From VMGX01 sp038065915 (GTDB lineage Bacteria > Patescibacteriota > Minisyncoccia > Phycocordibacterales > 21-14-all-36-13), in assembly GCA_038065915.1 (NCBI GenBank), contig JBBTPZ010000027.1:1-31814 (forward strand): a stretch of DNA of 31,814 nt, read 5' to 3'. This document shows positions 7,321 to 17,100 of the stretch, piece by piece. Below the pieces are notes generated by a model. The model worked only from the letters and a program-made list of their open reading frames with translations, did not search any database and was not told the DNA's origin. How positions within the stretch are numbered: position 1 is the stretch's first letter; every line of letters begins with the position of its first letter. The position numbers and the translations under genes are program-made.

Positions 7321-10300
7321 ATTGTTGGTGATACAGTTTGTGGAGCATATGAACCTCCTCCACTGCCACCACCCATTATTCCACCCCCACCAACAAGAAT
7401 GCAAGCCCCACTACTTTCGCGATAACCAGAATTGCAAGTTAAGGTACAGCTCGTTCCACTGACAACTCCGTTGCTTACTGAAGCGCATGTTGTCGCAGAT
7501 ACCGCAGAAGAAGCGGCAGATTCGCCACTAGAATTACTAGCTGTAATTTTATAGTAATAAGCAGTATTGCCGGATAAACCTGTGTCAGAATGGCTGGTTG
7601 AGGTTTTTGTGGTTAAATAAGGAAAATCACCACTTGCGCTGGTATGACGATATAAAAGATAACCGGTAGCGCCACTCACCGAAGTCCATGAAAGAGTCAT
7701 CCCAGTATTTCCACTTATAGCCACGGCCAAACCAGTTGGTGTGCTTGGAGCGCCTTCGCTAGTTGGATAAATCGGCGCGAAGTCCGTTAAGTGGTCAACA
7801 TTGGCTGTGATTGTGTTTAAGGTGGTATCTATGGTGGCACTCACCGGATCCCATGTGTTTGTTGTGGTATTCCAATAAGCCAATTGCAGATTTGATTCTG
7901 ATGTTCCAGCTGGAATATCAGAATCTTCATAGGTCATTTTAATTTCAATTGAATTGCTTAAAGCAGTTATGGCCGTGCCATTATTGTCCGAAGCGCTGAT
8001 TCTTTTAACAAGATTTGCAATGGGAGCGGCATTTAGAGTAGAGGGCGGAACAGTATCTGGCTTAGAAACACTAAAAGAAACATTTGAACTGCCTGTTCCT
8101 AGTGCGTTAGGAGGAATATTAACGGAAATACTGGAAGTGGCAACTGTGCCACCGGAAGTTGGAACAATGCTTCCCATTTGCGGAACATTAACACTGCAAT
8201 TAGAAACGGAAGTTAAAGTAATATTTACTGTACCGCTTCCAGTTTGGGTCGTGCCGTTTGAAGAATTATGACAAGGCGCGTCAGCATAAACCATCCATGA
8301 ACCATTATCAACACCTAAAGAATAAGTGCCGTCCGCGTTTATTTCAGAACCCATCCAGCCAGTATTCCCAGCTTTTGTTGCCCAAATAAAGCCCTCTTTA
8401 ACAGTGCCGCCAGCGGAAGAACTGATAGCGCCATTTATGGTATAAGCCGAAACAGTTAAAGTCAGATTTTGAGTAGTATTCGCACTAAAATTAGAAATAG
8501 TTACAGGAGTATTTACATAACCGGGCAAAGAAGCACCAACCATATAACTGTAGCCTGTTGGTATTTTCATTGAATAAGCGCCATTGCTATCGGCCGTTGT
8601 GTTGTATTTGCCTGGACCATCGGTTCGCGAAGCCCAGACAGTGGCGTTAGCAGTAGCTGTACCGCTTAAGGTTGCCATCGTCGGCAAAACAACCGTTACA
8701 TTAGAAATCTGATTGGCAATAATTGAAGTGGTGCTGGCATTAGCATTGGCATTAATAGACATCAAATTGCCAAATCCGGGTGTGCCTACTTCAACTTTGT
8801 AAAAACCGGCTGGCAAAGAAAACTTGGTCACTAAATCAGTGCTGTTAGTAGAAGTGGCTGTCCAACTGTCAGAACCATTGCTTCTTGGAGTTGTCGTGCT
8901 ATAAGCATTAGCAAAAATAGAAGTCAATCCATAAGCATTAGCATTTGTAATTTTTATCTGCAAATAACCCTGAGCAGTAAGCGTAAAGTTCTTGTTAGAA
9001 ATATCACCGCTGGCATTAACATTGGAAAGAGAACCGATTCTGCCAAAGTCCTTTGACCATGCCTCCACTGTATAGCCCGTACCGGCTGGCACCATTAATG
9101 TGTAAGTGCCATCATTACGGCTCATCGCGAAGTTGGAACCTGCCGAACCATAAGCGTTAATACCAACTCCTTCATAGGTTGTGTCGTCACTGGTATATCC
9201 ATTACCCGTGGCGTCCGTAAAAATTCTTCCTGTAATTTTTTTGAAATTGCCTGAAGTGATGGTAAAATTCTGAGTCGCGCTTGCTCCTGAAAGAGTAACA
9301 TTCGCAGTGCCCAAGGGACCGTAACCCGGAGCAAAGGCCTCAACCCGATAAATACCGGGAGAAACATATAATTTATAAACACCGCTTGAATTAGTCAAAC
9401 CTTGAGAAAAACTGCCGTTTGAACCTTGAGCCATAACTGAAACGCCTTGCATGTTAAAATTATCAGGATCTTTAATCGTACCCGTAATATAAGCGGTTGG
9501 CCTAGCAATAATAATCGTTTGATTAACAGTAGTGTCAGCGCTTGCCACATTGATTGGATATTCTTTAAATCCCGCGTCAGGCATCATAATTTGAATGACA
9601 AAAGCTCCGGCCGGCACTTTGAGCTGATAAACACCGCCAGTGGTAGTGCATACGCCTTGCCCTCCCGGCCCCATCATTTCCGAACCCGCGCGTCTGATAT
9701 TAATACAAGGTACCGGCCCACCTCCACTACCAGTTATAGTATTACCATCAGCGTCTTTTAAAGTGACATTCAATGTTTTGCTGGCAGAAACAAAAGAGAA
9801 AGCAGACAAAGTAGTAGTGGCTTTGCCTGGGTCAATAAAAACAGGAGAAACATTTGGCGTCCAATATTCAATTCCTCCGCTAGTCAAAGTTGAATCAGTC
9901 ATAATAGACAAATTCCATGTCTGGCCGGTTTTAATTGGTATCTGAAAATACCCAGTACCAACGGCATTAAGACCCATTGTGTTATAAGTTTGGTTTGTAT
10001 GTACAGGAGAAAAACTTTGAGAAGCGGGAGTGTAAGTTCTGATAAAAACACCTGTGCCGTTGGCCGGACCACCTGTAATAGAACCCTCAATAACTCCGTT
10101 AGGTATTTCAAAAATCGGGCTGGTGCTGGCTGTTTCGCCTCCGATAACATTCATCATTAATACATTTGGCTGAAGATAGCTGGCAAAAAATGTGGAATCA
10201 GAAGTATTGTCTGGCATAATTCCGAGCATATAGGTAGCGTCTAAAAGATTGCTGTAAACAAAACTGCCAGTCGCGTCAAGTCGTTTTGTCCCCACAAAAA

Positions 10301-11426
10301 ACATCTTGTCAGGAGAACCCATACCTACTCGCACTTGGGCTATTTCTCCTGCATTAAGATTTCGTAATGTGCCATTTAATTCTCTTATTTTTGCCTGACC
10401 ACGAACAGTATTGGTTCCACCAATTTGAATAGAATCAACTGGTGGTGGTCTGTAACCAACTTGCTCCATACCGCCAAACATTGTTCCATCAATCAAACCG
10501 CCATTAGCAGTAGCAGTAAAAACTCTAAAACCTTGATAAGAGCCTATGACCGGATTTGTAACATTACCTACTTTGAAAGTAACAGTTGAAGTAGCGACCG
10601 GATTTATTGCGCCATTACTTGTTGTCAAAATTACTCTGTTGGTACTGTAAGTGGTTGTGGTAGCAATAGCGGTAGAAGCAATTTGCGCTGTTCCTCCTGT
10701 AACAATGGTTTGAGTTGATGTGGTGGCAGCAGTTAAATTAAATCCTATCGGAAAATTAACATGAATTTTTTCGCCAATATTTAAAGTGGTGCTGGCAGTA
10801 AAAGTAATTGTGTATTCGCCGGTACCGCTGGCAGAATAATTACTGGCGGTAAAACTCCAATCATCAATCAGTCCGCCTCTTCTGGATATGACAGCTGAAG
10901 CAGTAACAGCGGAATCAAGGTCGCTGGCACATCCAGAACTAGGATTCCCAGCCTGAGTCAAAACACAAGTTTTCACTGACCAGTTTTTACTTCCAACTAT
11001 GCTTGTGTAATCGCCAATAGGATTGGTCACACCTTTTATATCAATAATAAAATTATTGTTCGCGCTGGTTTGAGTGGATGTCGCAACAATCACAAGAGTT
11101 CTTGTGTTCAAAACAGCCACTGAAGTAGTAGCAAAGTCCAGAAGGTCACCTCCTAAGGCGGTGCTTGAAGCAGTAACGCCCTGAAAATTCCAATCTCCGT
11201 TTGTAATCTGGGGAAAAGTAATTTCCACCGCATTGGTTGAAGTAGAAATAGCCGTTGCATTATTAATAGTAAATCTCCAAGTGGCACTTGTCTGACCTAA
11301 AAGATTATCAACATTATTTGTTGCCGGCGCCATAGTCACCGAAGTTAAAGTCGCCGCTCTGGCATTATTAAAAGAAACCAACAGAAAAAAAATCGCCAAG
11401 CCAAAAACAAAAAATTTATTTTTCAT
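6798..11426 (-). CDS. Large exported multidomain surface protein with C-terminal peptidoglycan-binding-like domain
   Basis: 1542 residues. Signal peptide 1-24 (cleavage after NARA). Residues 25-325 are two similar beta-sandwich units rich in S/T. From about 547 to 1075 there are six carboxypeptidase-regulatory/prealbumin-like repeats, with pieces such as GVYKLYVSPGIYRVEAFAPG and GAYSMKIPTGYSYMVGASLPG. A region with GSIVPTSGGTV...IPPNAL (about 1085-1215) resembles a ZU5-like fold. An FN3 domain (1225-1314) is followed by a Cys-rich knot (1314-1345), a Gly- and Thr-rich linker, a peptidoglycan-binding_1-like domain (about 1400-1488, with IKILQQFLN and KAIQKFQKKYGI) and a short coiled coil. It is probably exported, with the C-terminus anchoring it to the wall. 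The exact ligand is unknown. A weak promoter (-10 TATAAT near 11500) precedes the gene. Confidence 0.88.
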   Translation of the reverse strand: MKNKFFVFGLAIFFLLVSFNNARAATLTSVTMAPATNNVDNLLGQTSATWRFTINNATAISTSTNAVEITFPQITNGDWNFQGVTASSTALGGDLLDFATTSVAVLNTRTLVIVATSTQTSANNNFIIDIKGVTNPIGDYTSIVGSKNWSVKTCVLTQAGNPSSGCASDLDSAVTASAVISRRGGLIDDWSFTASNYSASGTGEYTITFTASTTLNIGEKIHVNFPIGFNLTAATTSTQTIVTGGTAQIASTAIATTTTYSTNRVILTTSNGAINPVATSTVTFKVGNVTNPVIGSYQGFRVFTATANGGLIDGTMFGGMEQVGYRPPPVDSIQIGGTNTVRGQAKIRELNGTLRNLNAGEIAQVRVGMGSPDKMFFVGTKRLDATGSFVYSNLLDATYMLGIMPDNTSDSTFFASYLQPNVLMMNVIGGETASTSPIFEIPNGVIEGSITGGPANGTGVFIRTYTPASQSFSPVHTNQTYNTMGLNAVGTGYFQIPIKTGQTWNLSIMTDSTLTSGGIEYWTPNVSPVFIDPGKATTTLSAFSFVSASKTLNVTLKDADGNTITGSGGGPVPCINIRRAGSEMMGPGGQGVCTTTGGVYQLKVPAGAFVIQIMMPDAGFKEYPINVASADTTVNQTIIIARPTAYITGTIKDPDNFNMQGVSVMAQGSNGSFSQGLTNSSGVYKLYVSPGIYRVEAFAPGYGPLGTANVTLSGASATQNFTITSGNFKKITGRIFTDATGNGYTSDDTTYEGVGINAYGSAGSNFAMSRNDGTYTLMVPAGTGYTVEAWSKDFGRIGSLSNVNASGDISNKNFTLTAQGYLQIKITNANAYGLTSIFANAYSTTTPRSNGSDSWTATSTNSTDLVTKFSLPAGFYKVEVGTPGFGNLMSINANANASTTSIIANQISNVTVVLPTMATLSGTATANATVWASRTDGPGKYNTTADSNGAYSMKIPTGYSYMVGASLPGYVNTPVTISNFSANTTQNLTLTVSAYTINGAISSSAGGTVKEGFIWATKAGNTGWMGSEINADGTYSLGVDNGSWMVYADAPCHNSSNGTTQTGSGTVNITLTSVSNCSVNVPQMGSIVPTSGGTVATSSISVNIPPNALGTGSSNVSFSVSKPDTVPPSTLNAAPIANLVKRISASDNNGTAITALSNSIEIKMTYEDSDIPAGTSESNLQLAYWNTTTNTWDPVSATIDTTLNTITANVDHLTDFAPIYPTSEGAPSTPTGLAVAISGNTGMTLSWTSVSGATGYLLYRHTSASGDFPYLTTKTSTSHSDTGLSGNTAYYYKITASNSSGESAASSAVSATTCASVSNGVVSGTSCTLTCNSGYRESSGACILVGGGGIMGGGSGGGSYAPQTVSPTITTTTVPKTTTTTTTATTGATTRTGSSVSSGAIFTKVIKVGASSSEIKILQQFLNSDPDTKIAESGAGAPGKETNYFGLLTTKAIQKFQKKYGIVSSGTPTTTGYGSLGPKTRTKLNELMGASSSSSPTTTTTTTQTTPTTPTTVTKAGLQTQLQALQAQLQKMLAELKAKQTQ

Positions 11427-11668
11427 GATTATTTTGAGTTTTAAAATTTGAGTTTTAAAACCAGTTAACAGCTATAAAAAGGATGTTTGACTAAATTATA
11501 CACGAATTATTTTATTTAATAAAACAATATTTAAGTGGATAAAGTATAAACCCCAAAAGTGAGTGGGGAGTGCGGAGAAAAAAATACTGGAGAGTTTTCT
11601 TTTTATATAATTTCTTTTTCTGTTTTGTTGCTATTCTAATGTTCTTAAGAACATTAGAATAGCAAATA
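11427..11668. other. Upstream region of the large surface gene
   Basis: On the minus strand, GTGTATAAT near 11500 gives a -10, with only a poor -35 (TTTATT) 17 bp upstream. A tandem GAGTTTTAAAA lies in the leader. No gene is seen. The stretch holds a 38-bp perfect palindrome (11628-11665) right beside the duplicated cassette. Confidence 0.45.
11628..11665. repeat. 38-bp perfect palindrome at the cassette boundary
   Basis: TTGCTATTCTAATGTTCTT is followed immediately by its exact reverse complement, with no spacer. It lacks a T-run on either side. It ends 3 bp before copy 2 of the duplicated cassette begins. Confidence 0.8.
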
Positions 11669-12347
11669 GTGCTTTCTACAATTTGTGATATTTCTCTACC
11701 CCCACTTAGTGGCGGAGCCACTAAGTGGGGGTTTCACTTGGAAGCTGAGCTTCCAAGTTAAGCACACAAAAACGGCGAGATTAATCTCGCCGTTTTTTAA
11801 TTTTTCTTAATTTTTGAAGAAAAATTATTGTGTTTGTTTAGCTTTTAATTCAGCCAACATTTTTTGAAGTTGTGCCTGTAAAGCTTGTAATTGTGTCTGT
11901 AGCCCAGCTTTTGTCACCGTTGTCGGAGTTGTCGGAGTTGTCTGTGTCGTTGTGGTTGTTGTAGTTGGTGAAGAAGAAGATGAAGCACCCATCAATTCAT
12001 TCAATTTAGTTCTAGTTTTAGGTCCGAGAGAACCATACCCTGTCGTTGTTGGAGTACCACTTGAAACAATTCCGTATTTCTTTTGGAATTTTTGAATTGC
12101 TTTCGTGGTTAGTAAACCAAAATAATTTGTTTCTTTTCCAGGCGCTCCAGCACCGCTTTCAGCTATTTTGGTATCTGGGTCAGAATTCAAGAATTGTTGA
12201 AGTATTTTAATTTCCGAACTTGATGCTCCAACTTTTATAACTTTTGTAAATATTGCACCTGAAGATACTGAACTACCTGTTCTTGTTGTTGCTCCCGTCG
12301 TTGCGGTTGTGGTTGTTGTGGTTGTTTTGGGAACTGTTGTGGTAGTA
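11669..12347 (-). repeat. 679-bp duplicated surface-protein cassette, copy 2
   Basis: Partner of 6642-7320. It covers the 3' part of the 328-residue protein gene and its terminator region. Confidence 0.9.
11768..11797 (-). terminator. Terminator of the two-gene surface operon
   Basis: Same 30-bp palindrome with T5 as at 6741-6770, located 27 nt after the stop codon at 11825. Confidence 0.85.
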
Positions 12348-12811
12348 GATGTTGGTGGCACATAAGTATAAGAACCTCCACCTCCTCCGCCACTACCTCC
12401 ACTTCCTCCACTTCCTCCAGTCAAACTTCCGCCTCCGCTACATGTTCCGGTAGATGGAACTGTTACTGTAGTAGTTGCTGTAACTCCTCCTGTAGGATTT
12501 TCTATTTTATAAATACTGCTAGAATCTCCGCATCCCATAGAAAGCAACCTTATGGAACCAACTTCAGTTGCAGTTATAAGTCTTCTACCTGAAGATGTGA
12601 CCTGTATTGATTGACCTTCGCTTAATGTCAAACTAAAAGCTGAAGTCCCGTCTATTATTATTGAATCTATTGTTGCATTTCCTCCGCTTACAGTAACATT
12701 TTCTGAACCAAGTGTAAGAATTACATCAGTGTTTAGAATTGCATTATTTGCCGCAAAAACAAACACCGGAAGAAACAAAAGAGCCAGCAAAATTGTTAGG
12801 TAAGTTTTCAT
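11825..12811 (-). CDS. Exported protein with C-terminal peptidoglycan-binding-like domain
   Basis: 328 residues from the ATG at 12809-12811. This start gives a clean signal peptide (MKTYLTILLALLFLPVFVFA). The frame runs 14 codons further up, but those overlap the preceding gene. The mature N-terminal region (about 22-125) is a small beta-rich unit with GGNATIDSIIIDGTSAFSLT, unlike anything I recognise. A Gly/Ser linker and Thr-rich stretch follow, then the same peptidoglycan-binding-like domain and coiled-coil tail as in the 1542-residue protein, from the duplicated cassette. The gene begins 4 nt after the stop of the 355-residue gene, so the two form an operon. It is probably a wall- or S-layer-associated adaptor. 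Confidence 0.8.
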   Translation of the reverse strand: MKTYLTILLALLFLPVFVFAANNAILNTDVILTLGSENVTVSGGNATIDSIIIDGTSAFSLTLSEGQSIQVTSSGRRLITATEVGSIRLLSMGCGDSSSIYKIENPTGGVTATTTVTVPSTGTCSGGGSLTGGSGGSGGSGGGGGGSYTYVPPTSTTTTVPKTTTTTTTATTGATTRTGSSVSSGAIFTKVIKVGASSSEIKILQQFLNSDPDTKIAESGAGAPGKETNYFGLLTTKAIQKFQKKYGIVSSGTPTTTGYGSLGPKTRTKLNELMGASSSSSPTTTTTTTQTTPTTPTTVTKAGLQTQLQALQAQLQKMLAELKAKQTQ

Positions 12812-12815
12812 ATAA

Positions 12816-13883
12816 TTATTTAATTGCAATCCAAGACCAGGTACGCGACGCAATAGTTACTGGAGTTGAAGTGCTTGTGTTAAAGACCTGAACCTGAATA
12901 ACATCATTGGCTGTAGATGAAGCGCTGTTAAATGCAACATAGGTCTCTAAACCCGAGGGTGTCATAAAAACCTTGTGGTTGGTAGTAACACCAGTCGCAA
13001 CACAGTTAGTAGTGGTAGCAACACCGGCACCTAAACTAGTGCCAAAATTAACCGCGCATGTGCCAAAAAGAAGTCCAGTAACAGTTGACCCTGTACTGCT
13101 GACTTTAACACTATCAAGAGTAAAAAGTCCTGTGGAAGAAGCCGTTGAAAAAATGGAATTACCAGTAACATTTAAAGTCCCACTTACAGTAGCATTGCCT
13201 GTTAAAGCAATCGTTCCATCTGTTGCATTAGTAATTGTTTCTCCATTCAAAAGAGTAAGAGAAGTTGTAGATGCAACACCCCCAAGTTGGATAACTCCAT
13301 CGGTTGCATTTGATATTGTTTCTGCGTTTTGAAGGGTTATGGTTCCATATGATGTTAAACCACTTGTAAATAATGCCGTTGTTGAGGCCTGCAAAGTTCC
13401 TGTAAATAAGTTTACATCCCCCGCTGCATCACCAAAAGTGGTATTGCCATAGGTTGTTAATGCACCGCCAAGTAATGCGGTTGATGAGGCATGCAGAACT
13501 CCGTCAAACCATGCCGTTCCGTCAATTTCTAGATCTCCTTCAATTCCTAATTCATCCGCGCCTATTGTTCCAACATGTCCAAAAGTTGAACCTGTTCCAA
13601 TTCTTGCCTGCGTAAGATAGCCATTTGCAGTAATAACATCTGTTACTGCATCACCTAATGTAACATTGCCATTTAATGTTGTTGCTCCGGTTACATCAAG
13701 AGTACTGCTAAGCGTGGTTGCGCCTGTTAGTGTGCTTGCGCCAGTAACCGTGAGTGTTCCACCAGTGTTTATATTTGTGCTGATTGTTGTTGCGGCATTA
13801 ACGAACGCAAAAACAAAAAGAAAAGAAAAAAGCACTGATAAAACTACTGACAGTGTTTTATCTTTTTTAAAAATATTTTTCAT
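12816..13883 (-). CDS. Exported repetitive beta-structured surface protein
   Basis: 355 residues with a signal peptide (about 1-30, ending FVFAFVNA). The body repeats short motifs such as TLTGATTLSSTLDVTGATTLNGNVTLGD, LGGALTTYGNTTFGDAAGD and NGETITNATDGTIALTGNATVSG, a pattern of stacked beta-strands as in beta-helix or tail-fibre-like stalks. The last 80 residues (from about 270) have two cysteines and look like a separate capping domain. There is no anchor of its own. The next gene, 4 nt away, carries a peptidoglycan-binding-like domain, so the pair may act together as stalk and anchor. Any adhesion role is inference. Confidence 0.75.
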   Translation of the reverse strand: MKNIFKKDKTLSVVLSVLFSFLFVFAFVNAATTISTNINTGGTLTVTGASTLTGATTLSSTLDVTGATTLNGNVTLGDAVTDVITANGYLTQARIGTGSTFGHVGTIGADELGIEGDLEIDGTAWFDGVLHASSTALLGGALTTYGNTTFGDAAGDVNLFTGTLQASTTALFTSGLTSYGTITLQNAETISNATDGVIQLGGVASTTSLTLLNGETITNATDGTIALTGNATVSGTLNVTGNSIFSTASSTGLFTLDSVKVSSTGSTVTGLLFGTCAVNFGTSLGAGVATTTNCVATGVTTNHKVFMTPSGLETYVAFNSASSTANDVIQVQVFNTSTSTPVTIASRTWSWIAIK

Positions 13884-13892
13884 ATTTTGTTA

Positions 13893-13953
13893 ATCCTGTG
13901 AAATATTTTGATTTATCAAAATAAAATTCTAAAGAATTTTTATTTCACGGGAT
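13893..13953. repeat. Hairpin repeat (family D), copy 4
   Basis: Arms ATCCTGTGAAATA and TATTTCACGGGAT enclose two smaller hairpins (TATTTTGATTTATCAAAATA and AAAATTCTAAAGAATTTT). It lies in the leader of the 355-residue protein gene. Confidence 0.75.
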
Positions 13954-14063
13954 AAATTAAATTATTAATAATTGATAATAAAAGAAGTCCGAACCTGTTT
14001 TAGTCCGAGGCTATTTAAATTATAACTCTTTTAAAAAATCAGAACTTAATTATTGTGGATAAC

Positions 14064-14100
14064 CCAGCACTTATTTTTGTATAACAAAAATAAGTGCTGG
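14064..14100. repeat. Palindrome family C, copy 2
   Basis: CCAGCACTTATTTTTGT and its complement surround a 3-nt loop. It matches the yqeY-leader palindrome. Confidence 0.75.
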
Positions 14101-14112
14101 TCTCGTCTATAC

Positions 14113-14144
14113 GAGAAAACCCCGCATTTCTGCGAGGCTTTCTC
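14113..14144 (-). terminator. Terminator of the S-layer-like gene
   Basis: Stem GAGAAAACCCCGCA/TGCGAGGCTTTCTC with loop TTTC. On the minus strand it ends in GGGGTTTTCTC. It lies about 54 nt after the stop codon. Confidence 0.7.
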
Positions 14145-14197
14145 TACTATCTTTCGTTTGATTAAAACGAAATGACCTAGATAGATTTTTAATTTAA

Positions 14198-17100
14198 TTA
14201 ATTTGCTCTTGTCCAAACCTGAACTGGGAAGTTGCTTCCTACTGATGGGAAACCTGGCAAACCATAGCCGTTTGTCCAGTCAAGCTTATTTTCATCAGCA
14301 GCTGTTGCTGTAACAGTTGTTGTTGATGAAGGTGACCAAATTATGTTGTTTGTCGTTGAAGCTGTTGAAACTCCAATCTTCTGTGCAGCTGTACTATACT
14401 CACCCATCAATAATGCTATTGAAGGATATGCAGTATCTGCAAGAAGTGCTAAGTTCAATGTTTCTCCTACGCTAGCTGTATCTACTGCTGTATCAGCTCT
14501 TAGAGCATATGTCTTTGAGCTACCAGCTGAAACCAGCTTAGCCGCTGAAGTTGCATCAAATACAATTTCAACTGCATCCAAAGTTGCCCCAGCTGTCTCA
14601 ACATCTGTTGCATTTACAGCTGTTGCGTTTGCTGCTACTCCATCACCATAAAGTGTGAAGCCGGTAACTGCGCCTCCTGTTGTAGCAACTGAGAACGAGA
14701 ACTTCTTGAACGCTATATCTCTAGATCCTGGATTTGTCACTGTAAACTTGTAAAGGTCAGCACCTGCTGTTAGTGCCCCACCGCTGCTAGTTACAGCTAT
14801 TGAAGGAACGCTACTGAAGACCCTCACGCCGTTTGTCGTTACATCTGATGTCGTACCGCTTGAAATTGTAGCTCCTGAAGCTACTCCTGTAGCATAGTTA
14901 CCATTTAGGCCAACATTGTCGCCATCATATGTAACTCCTACAAATGCTCCATAACCACCGTTTCCTGCTGTGCTTGTAGTATTTGTGTTAGCGTCGTGTG
15001 TAATAAAGCTTCCTTTTACAACAATCACCCCAACTTCACCTTTCTTAATTGTGACAGTGGATGTCAATGTTGATGTAGCGTTGTCTGCGTTAGCAAGACC
15101 AAATTGTGCTATACCAACTTTAGTACTACCACTCCACAATGTTACTTGCTGACCAACAAAGTCAGATGGTGAGTTAGATGCTGTATTACCCAACTGCAGT
15201 GCGATTTGTCTTAGGGTAATATCTTCTGTCAAGCCAGCTGTAAATCTAAATGCTACCAAAGGAACATCTGTTGTTCCTGCCTGAACTGTTTTGTAATTGT
15301 AAGCGCTTGAAGTATCAGCAACAACTGTGTATGAACCACTTGTCGCTGCTGTCATTGCTATACCTGTTTGATTTTCAGTCATTGATTCTGCAATTGTCTG
15401 ACCACTTGTCAAACCTGTTGCTCCTGTGTATGTAGATGAATTATCAGTCAATCCCCAAGTGTAAGCACCTGAAGCTGCCGTTGAAACATTACACTTCAAT
15501 GAAAGTGTCTTTGAAGTTCCCTTGGAAATTGTAAGACCCGTTCCATCAAATGTGAATGTCTGGTCTCCTATTACTGTAGGATTTTTTGCATTTGAACCTG
15601 TTGTTAATGATGTTGCTCCGTCATATAACTGACAGTTTGTTAAATGCGTAGCTCCTGCACCAATAGCGATAAAGTCAGCAATGAAAGAAGTCATTCTTAT
15701 ATCTTCACCTGATTGTGAAGCATCAAGAATATATCTTGCGAATTCAAAGCCCTGTTGACCTGCGATTACGCTTTGTGCAACTGGTTGTGTTGCCTGACTT
15801 ACAGCCAATGCCCCTGCTTTAACAGTCATTGTTAATGATGTTACTGCTGATGTTGGAGCCGGTGTAATTGAATTTCCCGTTGTTTGACCTGTTACGGTTG
15901 TCCACTGTGATGAAGGTGTCGTTGAAGCGGCAACTGTATCATTACTTACAAATGCTGTTCCTAATTTACCTTTCAAAACAATGTTAGTCACACCAACTGG
16001 GAATGTAACAGTGTCTGTGAATGTAATAGTACCGTGTGCAGAGTCAGTTGCTGTGCTTACGCCATCAACTGGTCCTGCTATAACAGCACCGTTTTTATTA
16101 ACCAGTGAGATGTTTGTGATGTTTTCTGCCTCATCTCCTGTTGCCTGAAGATTAAATATCATCTTTGCAACTGAGATTGGCTCACCCTTTACATCTACTA
16201 TGAAACCGCCAATTGGCTGATTAGCTAAGTTCACAGCAATATTTTGCGCTGAAATTGCAGTGTCTGAACTTACAGTTATTGAACCTGCTGATACAGTAAC
16301 TTGTGCCGCGTCATACCAAGGGTCTTCTACTGAAGAAAATGCTGCGGTGTCATCTGTTGGGTCTGAAGCTCCTGTCTGTGGAGGAATTATTCCATATCCA
16401 TACAATTGACCTGAAACACCTATGTCTGTTCTCTTTGCGATATCAAAGTCAATAGTTCTTCCTGAACCACCGTTGACATCACCTTTTATAGACATTTCTT
16501 TTGAGAATCCTTTGTCCATTTCAATTCCTGAACCAAATGTTGATGTGTAGTATTTACCATCTGAACTTACTACTACATCATATGCTGTTCCGTCAACATA
16601 TGTTTTTAGATTTGCAAGGTCATCTTTTGAAGCTGAACCTGTTTGATTCCATCTTATTGAATTCAACATTACTTTTTCTGCTGAACCTGCTGTGATTCTA
16701 ACAGCTGAGAATGTATAACCAGTTGTGCCAACTTCTTTTGTTTGGCTTGCTCCCGGGTCAACGCTTCCTCTTTGTAATGTAACTGAACCGATTGCCAATG
16801 TTGCGTTAACTGTGTGCATTGCTCCTGTTACAGGGAACGCACCATTAACTGTTGCTGATGTATTTACTGCAACAACATTCAATCCAACAACTTCACCTGC
16901 TCTTGCATCATTGTTTGATGCCATGTTGCCGGCGATTGTCATTGTTCTTGTTTGTCCTGCTTTAACTACAAAGCTTTCTGACAATGTTGTCTGATGATTT
17001 GAATTTAATGTTTTAGCAATACCAACTTGTGTACCATTTTCATCAAGTAAAACTACTCCTGAAAGTGATGTATCTGCTGAAAGACCAACTCTTTCAACTA

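Larger units (their letters stand above)
13884..14112. other. Promoter region of the two-gene surface operon, with repeats
   Basis: No gene is seen. Minus-strand TATAAT near 14025 is the likely -10, with no good -35. A family D hairpin occupies 13893-13953 and a family C palindrome 14064-14100. Two direct TCGGACT copies lie between them. Confidence 0.4.

Noticed and set aside
11512..11721. 69-codon open frame on the minus strand
   Set aside because: It spans the 38-bp palindrome and the duplicated hairpin; the translation has no protein character.
12973..13332. 119-codon plus-strand open frame opposite the repetitive surface protein
   Set aside because: It is a shadow of a repetitive low-complexity coding region with a signal peptide and operon context on the minus strand.
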